Assembly: GCA_964637445.1 (NCBI GenBank)
Contig: CAZWWS010000001.1
Span: forward strand, 1-64,000
Source of the DNA: M3 sp964637445
GTDB taxonomy: Bacteria; Bacteroidota; Bacteroidia; Bacteroidales; Muribaculaceae
Length of the DNA: 64,000 nucleotides
Reading direction: 5' to 3'
The first letter of the stretch is position 1; every line of letters begins with the position of its first letter. Positions 9,207 through 17,502 of this stretch are shown here, in pieces. The notes under the pieces are model-generated. The model was not told the origin of the DNA, made no database searches, and saw only the letters and a program-made list of their open reading frames with translations. Made by a program: the position numbers and the translations under genes.

Positions 9207-9280
9207 GCCTCGATAGCTCAGTTGGTAGAGCATTTCATTCGTAACGAAAAGGTTCGTGGGTTCGAGCCCCACTCGAGGCT
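9207..9280 (+). tRNA. tRNA-Thr, anticodon CGT
   Basis: 74-nt cloverleaf: acceptor arm GCCTCGA/TCGAGGC, D-arm GCTC/GAGC, anticodon loop TTCGTAA giving CGT (reads ACG), T-arm GTGGG/CCCAC with loop TTCGAGC, discriminator T. The 3' CCA is not encoded. In the anticodon stem TTTCA/CGAAA the base pair next to the loop is an A-C mismatch; all other stem pairs are canonical. A strong terminator follows at once. Confidence 0.95.
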
Positions 9281-9282
9281 CT

Positions 9283-9318
9283 AACGGCGGTCAAATCGAC
9301 CGCCGTTCGCATTTTTTT
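9283..9318 (+). terminator. Intrinsic terminator of tRNA-Thr
   Basis: A 10-bp perfect stem (AACGGCGGTC 9283-9292 with GACCGCCGTT 9298-9307, loop AAATC) is followed by seven T at 9312-9318. It lies 3 bp after the tRNA. Confidence 0.92.
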
Positions 9319-9426
9319 ACCAAACAATATTGCTTTGGATGGTTACCATTTTAGGGTACAGCGGACAATAGAAAGGCCATCTAATGATTTACAGCCTCAA
9401 TATTTAGGTCGGTAGAACGATTTTGT

Positions 9427-11235
9427 TTAATCGTCGGAGTAATGGCGGAGAACACGCCTATAGGAATTGAATATCTTAGACTTAGATACAAATCCAATGT
9501 AGCGACCTTTTTCTACAACCGGAAGATTCCATGCTCCGGTTTTGTCGAACAGCTTCATGACGTTTTCCATGGATTCTCCAACTTCAATTTTAGCGGGCGG
9601 TACACTCATGAACTTATTAACGTGCATTCGTTTATAAAGTTCCGGTCGGAACATGATGTTTCTAATGTCGTCAAGCAATACTACTCCAAGAAGGATATTG
9701 TCGTCATTGACTACCGGAAATAAATTGCGATTTGACTGAGAAATAACATCGACCATCTCTTTAAGATTCATCTCCGGACGCACGGTCTTGAAGTCGGTTT
9801 CTATCACACTATCGATTTTCAAGAGTGTAAGAACGGCCTTGTCTTTATGGTGGGTGAGAAGTTCTCCTCGTCGAGCTAAACGCATAGAGTAGATGCTATA
9901 TGGCTCGAATAGTTTTATTGTTCCGTATGAAATGGTCGATACAATTAGCAACGGAAGAAATAGATCGTAGCCCCCGGTTAGTTCTGCCGTGAGGAAGATT
10001 GCCATCATTGGAGCGTGCATCACACCGGCCATCACACCGGCCATCCCCATGAGTGCAAAATTTTTGGTAGAGAGTGAGGCTTCGAATATGCCGTTATTGT
10101 TGAGCAGGTATGCAAAAAAGAAACCTGCCATACATCCGACGAACAATGACGGCGCAAATGTTCCGCCGACACCTCCGGAGCCATTAGTGGCAGATGTAGC
10201 AAATACTTTGGTGAGAATGATTGCTCCTATATATACAAGGATGAACCACACTTGTTCGCGGTCGGGATAGAAGATACTGCCGTTTACAATCGATCCGGGA
10301 TCGCCTCCAAGAAGATCTATAATTGCGGAATAGCCTTCACCATACAATGCCGGAAAGAAATAAATAAGCGTAGCGAGAATCGCCCCACCTACGATGAGCT
10401 TATTGATCGTAGAGCCGAGACGGCGGAATAGTTTCTCCATCATGTTCATGACGCGGGTAAAATAGAGAGAGACAAAACCGCAGAATACCCCCAGCAGTAT
10501 TACGTACGGAATTTTTTCGGTGACAAATGGTTCGCTTTGTACGAAGAAGAACTCCACATTGAGACCCGTAAATATGTATGCCATTGTCGCGCTGGTGATC
10601 GATGCTATGAGTAATGGCATAATCGACACGGTCGTGAAGTCGAGCATGAGCACTTCGATGGTAAAAAGTATTCCGGCGATGGGTGCTTTGAATATTCCGG
10701 CAATACCGGCTGCAGCACCGCAACCTACCATTATCATAAGTATTCGTGGCGACATTCGGAATAGTTGCCCGAGATTAGAGCCTATTGCGGCACCGGTATA
10801 CACGATAGGTCCTTCTGCTCCTACCGACCCGCCGAATCCAATGGTTATTGAACTTGCAAAGATTGAGGAATACATATTATGGCGCTTCAATCGGCTTTTA
10901 TTTTGTGAGATGGCATACAACACTCTCGTCACACCATGAGATATATTGTCCTTTACCACATATTTTACAAATAGCAAAGCAATGACGATGCCAATGATTG
11001 GGTATATAAAGTAGAGTACGTTGCCTGTGCTATCTGATAGATGGGCTGTCAGTAATCCTGAAATGGAGTGTATGAGTGTCTTTAATAATAGTGCTGCAAA
11101 ACCACCAAATATGCCTACAAGAAAAGCAAGAATCAACACAAAATTCTTTTCCGAAATATGTCGTTCACGCCATATGAGCAACGACATAAAAAGATCGTTG
11201 GTGTATTTGTTTATATTTTGAAATGGATTGATCAT
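9427..11235 (-). CDS. ClC-family chloride channel/antiporter with CBS domains
   Basis: 602-residue inner-membrane protein of the ClC family (Cl-/H+ antiporters or channels). The signature GFGGSVGAEGPIVY contains the gating glutamate in GxEGP, and GGVGGTFAPSLFVG is the second conserved loop. The GSGIP selectivity motif is replaced by the region KDNISHGVTRVL. After about ten membrane segments, the last roughly 140 residues form a CBS pair (MSVPPAKIEVGESMENVMKLF is within the second), which usually binds adenine nucleotides and modulates transport. It is followed 3' on the minus strand only by the tRNA-Thr region. Whether it is a channel or an antiporter cannot be told from sequence. Confidence 0.93.
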   Translation of the reverse strand: MINPFQNINKYTNDLFMSLLIWRERHISEKNFVLILAFLVGIFGGFAALLLKTLIHSISGLLTAHLSDSTGNVLYFIYPIIGIVIALLFVKYVVKDNISHGVTRVLYAISQNKSRLKRHNMYSSIFASSITIGFGGSVGAEGPIVYTGAAIGSNLGQLFRMSPRILMIMVGCGAAAGIAGIFKAPIAGILFTIEVLMLDFTTVSIMPLLIASITSATMAYIFTGLNVEFFFVQSEPFVTEKIPYVILLGVFCGFVSLYFTRVMNMMEKLFRRLGSTINKLIVGGAILATLIYFFPALYGEGYSAIIDLLGGDPGSIVNGSIFYPDREQVWFILVYIGAIILTKVFATSATNGSGGVGGTFAPSLFVGCMAGFFFAYLLNNNGIFEASLSTKNFALMGMAGVMAGVMHAPMMAIFLTAELTGGYDLFLPLLIVSTISYGTIKLFEPYSIYSMRLARRGELLTHHKDKAVLTLLKIDSVIETDFKTVRPEMNLKEMVDVISQSNRNLFPVVNDDNILLGVVLLDDIRNIMFRPELYKRMHVNKFMSVPPAKIEVGESMENVMKLFDKTGAWNLPVVEKGRYIGFVSKSKIFNSYRRVLRHYSDD

Positions 11236-11241
11236 AATTGT

Positions 11242-12660
11242 TTATATTCCTTTACCGGTGAATACGGTATGAATTGTGTAAATGATGATTTTTATATCTA
11301 CAAGGATTGAAATGTTTTCTATATAGATGAGGTCGTAATGAAGACGCTCAATCATTTCATCAATAGTCGATGCGTAACCATATTTTACCATTCCCCATGA
11401 GGTGATACCCGGGCGAACTCGATGTAGCAGAGTGTAGTAGGGCGCACGTTTGATAATTTGTTGGATGTAATATTCGCGCTCGGGTCGAGGCCCAACCAGC
11501 GACATTTCTCCACGCAGTACATTCCAAAATTGAGGCAGTTCGTCGAGTCTATATTTTCGCATAAAACGTCCTATGCGAGTTATGCGAGGGTCGGATTCGG
11601 TCGATAACGCGGGTCCGGATTCTTCTGCATTGGTATGCATCGATCGCAATTTGAATATCTTGAATGGTCGTTTGTGGTATCCGATGCGAGTTTGTTTATA
11701 AAATACCGGTCCTTTTGAATCAATTTTTATTGCAACAGCAAGTGCTGCGATAATTGGACTGATAATAATTAGTGTTATTGCTGAAACCAATATGTCGCCG
11801 ACACGCTTAAGATTGATGGTGCTTTGACTCATGTATGAACATGATATGTCGATAAGCGGCTCTCCTGCAATATTGCCTTGGCGTATTCGAGAGGTAAGCA
11901 ATTGCAACGTGTCGGGCGATATAAATATAGGTAGGTCGAGTGGCAATAGTTTGTTGAGCAGAGCCAACATTTTATTTTCGGTCTGGTGTTGGTGTACGAT
12001 GATAATGCTTTTTATGCCGTTACGATTGCATATTCCGGGGAGTTGATCAAGTGTATATACAGGAAGATCACATTTATGTTGTTCTTCGCCTGGATTTGTC
12101 GCTACATATCCAACTATTTTATATCCCATAGCTCGCTTCATCGAATCAAGCTTATTGCGGTAGGCTTGCGCCTTTTCTGAAGTCCCCACTATCAACGTTG
12201 GTAATGCCCATTGGCGTGAGTGTATTTTGTTGGATGTAACACGTGTGATACTCAATCTTACTAAATACGTTGGCAAAAACAGTGAAAGATATAGCAATAG
12301 TAGTATCTCATAATTGAAATATCTATCTGTCTGCATATCATTGATCAAAACAATGAAAAAGATGAGGGTCGTACCGATAAAAGAGGATGTTATTGTGGTA
12401 AGCAGTTCTTGAAGCCGTGATTTGGTAAATACCACATTATAATATCCTGATAGATAATAGACACACAACATTAATATCGGAAGAAATATCTGTCCAAGAA
12501 TCACTTCGTTGTAATGAAGATAGCCACTAAGGGAGACAAATGATGGCGTTATGTCGGGCATCAAATAATATCGGCAGATATTAAATATCAAGATGGCAAT
12601 ATTGGCGGTTATAAAATCGCCAATTACATAGATCCATTTAAGTCGCCGAGTATTTATCAC
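11242..12660 (-). CDS. Polyprenyl glycosylphosphotransferase (exopolysaccharide initiation, WcaJ-like)
   Basis: 472 residues. It would transfer a sugar-1-phosphate from a nucleotide sugar to undecaprenyl phosphate, starting a repeat unit of exopolysaccharide or capsule at the inner membrane. The N-terminal part has four or so membrane segments (residues 8-28, 45-70, 80-105, 115-135), then a nucleotide-binding-like domain, then the catalytic PglC-like domain with FKIFKLRSMHTNA, RFMRKYRLDELPQFWNVL and MSLVGPRPERE. It overlaps the threonylcarbamoyl-AMP synthase gene by four bases (ATGA), and the ClC gene follows after 6 bp, so the three are probably co-transcribed. No other polysaccharide gene is adjacent. 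The sugar donor is unknown. Confidence 0.92.
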   Translation of the reverse strand: MINTRRLKWIYVIGDFITANIAILIFNICRYYLMPDITPSFVSLSGYLHYNEVILGQIFLPILMLCVYYLSGYYNVVFTKSRLQELLTTITSSFIGTTLIFFIVLINDMQTDRYFNYEILLLLYLSLFLPTYLVRLSITRVTSNKIHSRQWALPTLIVGTSEKAQAYRNKLDSMKRAMGYKIVGYVATNPGEEQHKCDLPVYTLDQLPGICNRNGIKSIIIVHQHQTENKMLALLNKLLPLDLPIFISPDTLQLLTSRIRQGNIAGEPLIDISCSYMSQSTINLKRVGDILVSAITLIIISPIIAALAVAIKIDSKGPVFYKQTRIGYHKRPFKIFKLRSMHTNAEESGPALSTESDPRITRIGRFMRKYRLDELPQFWNVLRGEMSLVGPRPEREYYIQQIIKRAPYYTLLHRVRPGITSWGMVKYGYASTIDEMIERLHYDLIYIENISILVDIKIIIYTIHTVFTGKGI

Positions 12661-13232
12661 TTTCGGAGTATTTTTATTGTTCCGTTGTTGCTTAGTTTGA
12701 CAACCGACGATGGAGCATGGGGTGTTTGCTCTTCTTGTCGGGTCGATACGATATATCCCATTGCTCCTTTTATTTCGTCGGAGATTTGGTTGAAAATAAT
12801 TGGAGTAGGCATACCGCTTATGTTGGCAGATGTCGACACGATTGGCTTGCGAAAAGCTTTACATAACCTTTGCGAAAAATTTTCATGTGTTACACGTATT
12901 CCCACACTTCCATCTTCTCCTAAAAGTTCCGGAGCAAGGTTACGCCCTCTATCATAGACAATAGTGATTGGCTTTTCCGATAATTCAATTAAGTCGAAAG
13001 CCACTTCCGGGATTTCGTCAACATATCGATTTAATGTATTGACATCACCTACGAGCACTATCAATGCTTTATTGTCGGCTCGCTGTTTTAATTTGAAAAT
13101 CTTTTTGATGGCGTCACTTCGTGTAGCGTCACAACCGATTCCCCACACTGTGTCAGTGGGATAGAGTATTAATTCGCCACGGCGAAGAGCCTCACAGGCC
13201 AATCTGATATCATCGTCAATAGAGTGGGACAT
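12657..13232 (-). CDS. L-threonylcarbamoyladenylate synthase (TsaC/Sua5/YrdC)
   Basis: 191 residues: the YrdC-domain-only (TsaC-like) form, without the C-terminal Sua5 domain. It makes threonylcarbamoyl-AMP from threonine, bicarbonate and ATP for the t6A37 modification of ANN-reading tRNAs. Motifs include ELILYPTDTVWGIGCDAT at residues 20-37, KLKQRADNKALIVLV (KxR and nearby residues of the substrate pocket) and PIVSTSANISG, which carries the conserved ST/SAN nucleotide-binding loop. Cytoplasmic. First gene of the probable operon with the glycosylphosphotransferase and ClC genes. Confidence 0.95.
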   Translation of the reverse strand: MSHSIDDDIRLACEALRRGELILYPTDTVWGIGCDATRSDAIKKIFKLKQRADNKALIVLVGDVNTLNRYVDEIPEVAFDLIELSEKPITIVYDRGRNLAPELLGEDGSVGIRVTHENFSQRLCKAFRKPIVSTSANISGMPTPIIFNQISDEIKGAMGYIVSTRQEEQTPHAPSSVVKLSNNGTIKILRK

Positions 13233-13288
13233 AGTTTAATCCTTTTTCTTATGCAGAGCAAATTTACACAAAAATATCGATATAAAAT

Positions 13289-13320
13289 AAATGGTGTGGT
13301 TATTTTTGCCCACACCATTT
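13289..13320 (-). terminator. Terminator downstream of the biotin carboxyltransferase gene
   Basis: An 11-bp perfect stem (AAATGGTGTGG 13289-13299 with CCACACCATTT 13310-13320, 10-nt loop). In minus-strand direction it is followed by TTATTTTAT. It lies 24 bp after the stop of the gene at 13344 and before the next minus-strand gene. Confidence 0.75.
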
Positions 13321-13343
13321 ATTTTAGCCCGCCTCAGTAAGGT

Positions 13344-15203
13344 CTATTCAAATTCGCAAAGTATTTCATCAGTGCCGATTACGTCGCCCGGTTTTACCAT
13401 AAATCGTTTAACCACACAATCATTCTCGGCAAGAATATCATTCTCCATTTTCATAGCTTCGTAGACGAGTAGGGTCTCGTTTTTCTTGACTGCTTTTCCG
13501 GGTGTAGCAACCAATTCGATAACCTTTCCACCCATCGGAGCGCGAAGTGCGGGGCCGGTGATTGGCTCAATTTCTGCTTCTGCAACCTCGGTTTCAGCGA
13601 TGGGTGTGTTGGCCGCTATTTGAGCATATTCTTCTTCGCGGCGTTTACGTAGGAATCCATTGGCTACAGTCGGAAGTAGTTGCAACAGCAAATATTCCTC
13701 TTCGTTAGATGCTAATTTTACATCTCCAAGTTCCGACAAAGTGGGATTGTCGGGCTGCTTGTATGATGCAACATCATATGGCTGTTCTTCAGCGCTACCG
13801 GTGATTTGCTCTCTGAATTCCGGCGCAATGGCTACCGGTGTTTTGCCATACTCTCCCTTGATGAGTGCAATAAATTGGTTTGAAGGGTTTGAATAGTCAG
13901 GTTTGCCTTTCTTGCGGTCGAGTGCCACACTTACAGCTTGACTGCCTACGATTTGGCTTGTAGGGGTCACAAGTGGCACAAGACCGGCATCGCGACGTAC
14001 CTTTGGAATCAAACGCATTGCATCGTCAAGCAGCTCTTCTGCTTGCAACGCTTTGAGTTGAGCAACCATGTTGGAATACATGCCTCCGGGAACTTCCGCA
14101 TCTTTGACGAGCAAATTTGGTTTGGGTAATACGAAATATTCCTCTATGGCGTGGCATGCCGAAAGGAGACACTCTTCATTATTTGCCTTGGCGGCTGCTA
14201 TAGCTGCATCAAATTGAGCTTCTATCTCAGCAGGCAACTTGTCGGTGAGTGGATCAAAATCAATAGGGAATGTCTTGACAAGATCGAAATCTGCAAGTTC
14301 TTTACGCACCGACTTTAATTCATTGCGAATTTTTCCGACGGCCTCCATGTTTACTTCGACTTCGATGCCGAGCTTTTGAGCAAAGATATATATTAGTTCG
14401 ATAGCCGGAGCTGCTGAACCGCCTCCAAAATACCATATGTTTGTATCAAGAATATCGATACCATGTATCATTGCCATAACCGATGATGCCAAGCCGTAGC
14501 CGGGGGTGCAGTGGGTATGGAAATCGACGGGGACTGATACCGCGGCCTTCAAGCGAGGTATAAGTGTGGCTATGCGTGCCGGGTTTACCAATCCGGCCAT
14601 ATCCTTGAGAGTTATTATTTTAGCACCGAGTGCTTCCAGCCCTTTAGCTTTTTCTACAAAATAGTCGTCGGTAAAAATCTTCTCTTGTCCTTTAGCACTT
14701 TTGCCGAATAGTCGCTTGAAAAATCCGACCTTTTCTTCTGTGGCATCTTTTGGGTCAACAGTATAGCATACTGCTCCATCCGCTATGCCACCAAGATCGT
14801 TAATGAGCTTTATCGACTCTTTCACGTTATCAAGGTCGTTGAGAGCATCGAAAATTCTCATCACATTAAGGCCATTTTTGATAGCTTCTTTGTAGAACCC
14901 TTCAAGGACAGTTCCGGGATATGGAACATAACCAAACAGGTTGCGACCACGTGATAAAGCAGTTAGTAACGACTTGCCTTGCATCACGTTGCTTACACTT
15001 CGCAACCGATCCCAAGGTGATTCATCCAAATAGCGCATTACTGAGTCGGGAACAGCGCCACCCCAAACTTCGATAGCATAGAATCCGGCATTTTCGTAGA
15101 ATGGTAACAATCGATTGATGCACGATTGATTCATACGTGTAGCGAAGAGCGATTGCTGTCCGTCGCGCATTGTCAAGTCTCTGATTTTTAGGTCTTTTTT
15201 CAT
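13344..15203 (-). CDS. Biotin-dependent carboxyltransferase (oxaloacetate decarboxylase alpha / pyruvate carboxylase B-type)
   Basis: 619 residues from the preferred ATG at 15203 (MKKDLKIRDLTMRDGQQS); an in-frame ATG at 15236 would add 11 residues without family resemblance. The N-terminal carboxyltransferase TIM barrel carries RDGQQSLFATRM and the metal-site HTH in VPVDFHTHCTPGYG. A central helical domain follows, then a C-terminal biotinyl domain with the lysine of EAMKMEND about 35 residues from the end. The reaction moves CO2 between oxaloacetate (or methylmalonyl-CoA) and biotin. No beta/gamma membrane subunit or biotin carboxylase lies in the window, so decarboxylase alpha, pyruvate carboxylase B and transcarboxylase 5S cannot be separated. 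The gene fits the succinate/propionate metabolism suggested by mutA. Confidence 0.88.
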   Translation of the reverse strand: MKKDLKIRDLTMRDGQQSLFATRMNQSCINRLLPFYENAGFYAIEVWGGAVPDSVMRYLDESPWDRLRSVSNVMQGKSLLTALSRGRNLFGYVPYPGTVLEGFYKEAIKNGLNVMRIFDALNDLDNVKESIKLINDLGGIADGAVCYTVDPKDATEEKVGFFKRLFGKSAKGQEKIFTDDYFVEKAKGLEALGAKIITLKDMAGLVNPARIATLIPRLKAAVSVPVDFHTHCTPGYGLASSVMAMIHGIDILDTNIWYFGGGSAAPAIELIYIFAQKLGIEVEVNMEAVGKIRNELKSVRKELADFDLVKTFPIDFDPLTDKLPAEIEAQFDAAIAAAKANNEECLLSACHAIEEYFVLPKPNLLVKDAEVPGGMYSNMVAQLKALQAEELLDDAMRLIPKVRRDAGLVPLVTPTSQIVGSQAVSVALDRKKGKPDYSNPSNQFIALIKGEYGKTPVAIAPEFREQITGSAEEQPYDVASYKQPDNPTLSELGDVKLASNEEEYLLLQLLPTVANGFLRKRREEEYAQIAANTPIAETEVAEAEIEPITGPALRAPMGGKVIELVATPGKAVKKNETLLVYEAMKMENDILAENDCVVKRFMVKPGDVIGTDEILCEFE

Positions 15204-15298
15204 GATATGGTAAGTTTTAGTCCAAATTGCTTTCAAACATTATGTCGACTTACGGGCTGACATACTTATTCTAAACAATAGGAAGATTATAAATGCGA

Positions 15299-15329
15299 CA
15301 AATATATAGAAATTTTTCCATAATACAAA
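15299..15329 (-). promoter_or_regulatory. Bacteroidota-type promoter of the carboxyltransferase gene
   Basis: On the minus strand TTTG (15326-15329), a 19-bp spacer, then TATATTTG (15299-15306): an exact consensus match. Start near 15292, leader about 90 nt to the ATG at 15203. Confidence 0.7.
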
Positions 15330-15800
15330 TTAAATTGCAATAATTATGTTTCAAAATGAAAAATAATTACTTTCTAAACGAAACTATGGTACACAAGAGA
15401 AACGAATGTGATTTATGTAACATTTTTACAAACAATCATGTGTGTATTTTTTTTTGTGGCAGAATTTATCTCCAAAAGAAGCCATTATGAGAATAATCAA
15501 TTAATTCTTCATGGTAAAATACCCAATGAAAAATTGCCCTATTTGATAATAGTCCGACACGTTTTGATAAAAATAATCTCGTTCGGAATCACCTGTAAAA
15601 CGATCAGCATAGTTTTTGATGATTTGAGCTAACACCAGATTCTTTACAGCAAAATTAGTTGAGACTGTCTCATATTTGATACATAAACGAAGAGCCAATT
15701 ATTTTTCTAAAAATCGGTTTTTGTGCTTGAGGGTAGGTCAATTTTAATTTTGAAAATATTGAAAACCTATTGAAGAAAAATGGATTTTTGGCCGCAAGAT
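15330..15800. other. Intergenic stretch, no supportable gene
   Basis: A+T-rich sequence between the divergent carboxyltransferase and guaB promoters. Two overlapping opposite-strand ORFs of 65-74 codons occur (15408-15632 plus, 15501-15698 minus), but neither has domain-like composition or a clear start context. A minus-strand TAATTTTG at 15650-15657 is a lone -7-like box. No RNA fold was recognised. Confidence 0.4.
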
Positions 15801-15833
15801 GTTGCATCATGTCGAAAAAAGTTTGTATCTTTG
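15801..15833 (+). promoter_or_regulatory. guaB promoter
   Basis: GTTG (15801-15804), a 21-bp spacer, then TATCTTTG (15826-15833), close to the Bacteroidota consensus. Start near 15840, 22 nt before the guaB ATG. Confidence 0.65.
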
Positions 15834-15861
15834 CATGCAATAAAATCTAAAGCTACGTTTT

Positions 15862-17340
15862 ATGTCGTTTATTGCAGATAGAGTAAAAATGGATGGTCTC
15901 ACATTTGATGACGTCCTTCTTATTCCGGCTTATTCGGAAGTTCTTCCCAAAATGGTTGATCTTTCAACCAAGTTCTCACGCAACATAACATTGAATGTTC
16001 CTTTGGTGTCGGCCGCAATGGATACCGTCACAGAGGCTCAACTTGCTATTGCTATTGCTCGCGAAGGTGGTATTGGTGTGATACATAAAAACATGTCGAT
16101 AGCGGAGCAGGCTCGTCAAGTTCATGCTGTGAAGCGTGCTGAAAATGGTATGATTTACGATCCTGTGACCATAAAGCGCGGTAGCACCGTTAAGGATGCA
16201 TTGAATATGATGGAAGAGTATCATATTGGTGGTATCCCGGTGGTGGATGAAGAAAAGAAACTTGTTGGTATTGTTACCAATCGTGACTTGCGATTTGAAC
16301 GAGATTCAAGCCGTTTGGTTGATGAGGTGATGACTTCTGAAGGTCTTGTTACAACCACGCAGTCGACCAATCTCGAAGAGGCTGCTCAGATTTTGCAACA
16401 ACATAAGATTGAAAAACTTCCGGTGGTTGACAATGAAAATCACTTGGTAGGACTCGTTACATATAAGGATATTACAAAGGCTAAGGACAAACCTAATGCA
16501 TGTAAAGATGCTTTAGGACGTCTTCGTGTTGCTGCCGGTGTGGGTGTTACTGCCGATAGCATGGATCGTGTTGATGCTCTGGTTGCGGCCGGAGTCGATG
16601 CAATCGTAATCGACACCGCTCATGGTCATTCTAAAGGTGTGGTAGGTGTGCTTCGTGCGGTAAAAGAAAAATATCCCAATATAGATGTCGTTGTAGGTAA
16701 TATCGCTACTGGAGAAGCTGCTAAATATCTCGTGGAAAATGGTGCTGATGGCGTTAAGGTCGGTATCGGTCCGGGTTCTATTTGTACCACCCGCGTTATT
16801 GCCGGTGTCGGTGTGCCTCAGCTTAGTGCCGTTTATGATGTAGCTAAAGCGCTTGAAGGTACCGGTGTTCCCTTGATTGCCGATGGTGGTATTAGATATT
16901 CGGGCGATATCGTGAAAGCTCTTGCCGCCGGAGGGTATTCGGTAATGTTGGGCGGTATGCTTGCCGGCGTTGAAGAGTCGCCGGGAGAAACCATTATTTA
17001 TAATGGTCGTAAATATAAAGCATATCGTGGCATGGGATCTCTTGAAGCTATGGAAAAAGGGTCGAAAGACCGCTATTTCCAGGCTGGAGAAACCGACACA
17101 CGTAAATTGGTGCCGGAAGGCATTGCAGCTCGTGTGCCATTCAAAGGCTCTCTCTTTGAAGTGGTTTACCAGATGCTTGGTGGGCTTCGTGCCGGAATGG
17201 GTTATTGTGGCGCAGAAAATATCGAGAAATTGCATCACGCACAATTCACTCGTATCACCAATGCCGGTGTGGCAGAAAGCCATCCACATGATGTGGCTAT
17301 TACGAGTGAGGCACCTAACTATAGCCAATCTCATCAGTAA
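15862..17340 (+). CDS. guaB: Inosine-5'-monophosphate dehydrogenase
   Basis: 492 residues; oxidises IMP to XMP with NAD+, the committed step of guanine nucleotide synthesis; cytoplasmic tetramer. The barrel starts with GLTFDDVLLIPAYSEVLP, and the active-site loop GPGSICTTR holds the catalytic cysteine C308. Two CBS domains are inserted at about residues 95-210 (VKDALNMMEEYHIGGIPVVD and LEEAAQILQQHKIEKLPVVD), the usual arrangement. The flap region has YRGMGSLEAM. Monocistronic: own promoter upstream and a terminator at 17361-17393. Confidence 0.97.
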   Translation: MSFIADRVKMDGLTFDDVLLIPAYSEVLPKMVDLSTKFSRNITLNVPLVSAAMDTVTEAQLAIAIAREGGIGVIHKNMSIAEQARQVHAVKRAENGMIYDPVTIKRGSTVKDALNMMEEYHIGGIPVVDEEKKLVGIVTNRDLRFERDSSRLVDEVMTSEGLVTTTQSTNLEEAAQILQQHKIEKLPVVDNENHLVGLVTYKDITKAKDKPNACKDALGRLRVAAGVGVTADSMDRVDALVAAGVDAIVIDTAHGHSKGVVGVLRAVKEKYPNIDVVVGNIATGEAAKYLVENGADGVKVGIGPGSICTTRVIAGVGVPQLSAVYDVAKALEGTGVPLIADGGIRYSGDIVKALAAGGYSVMLGGMLAGVEESPGETIIYNGRKYKAYRGMGSLEAMEKGSKDRYFQAGETDTRKLVPEGIAARVPFKGSLFEVVYQMLGGLRAGMGYCGAENIEKLHHAQFTRITNAGVAESHPHDVAITSEAPNYSQSHQ

Positions 17341-17360
17341 TAAGACGATCAAATACAAAA

Positions 17361-17393
17361 AAAAGGGCTTCGGTAATCTGCCGAGGCCCTTTT
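17361..17393 (+). terminator. Intrinsic terminator of guaB
   Basis: AAAAGGGCTTCGG (17361-17373) pairs with CCGAGGCCCTTTT (17381-17393), one G-T wobble, 7-nt loop. The A-run/T-run flanks extend the stem and would also allow function on the other strand. Confidence 0.85.
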
Positions 17394-17502
17394 GCTGTAA
17401 AACAATCGAACGTAGATATAATAAATTAGGTTTACATTCGTTATAAAAATATGTTTATCTAAAACGATTCACATAGATTTGATAATATCGATATTTTGAC
17501 CA

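Noticed and set aside
15408..15698. Two overlapping ORFs of 65-74 codons in the guaB upstream region
   Set aside because: They lie on opposite strands over the same bases, lack domain-like composition, and have no convincing promoter and start spacing.
16513..17358. A 281-codon minus-strand frame opposite guaB
   Set aside because: Antisense shadow of guaB; Thr/His/Asn-rich composition is typical of such shadows.
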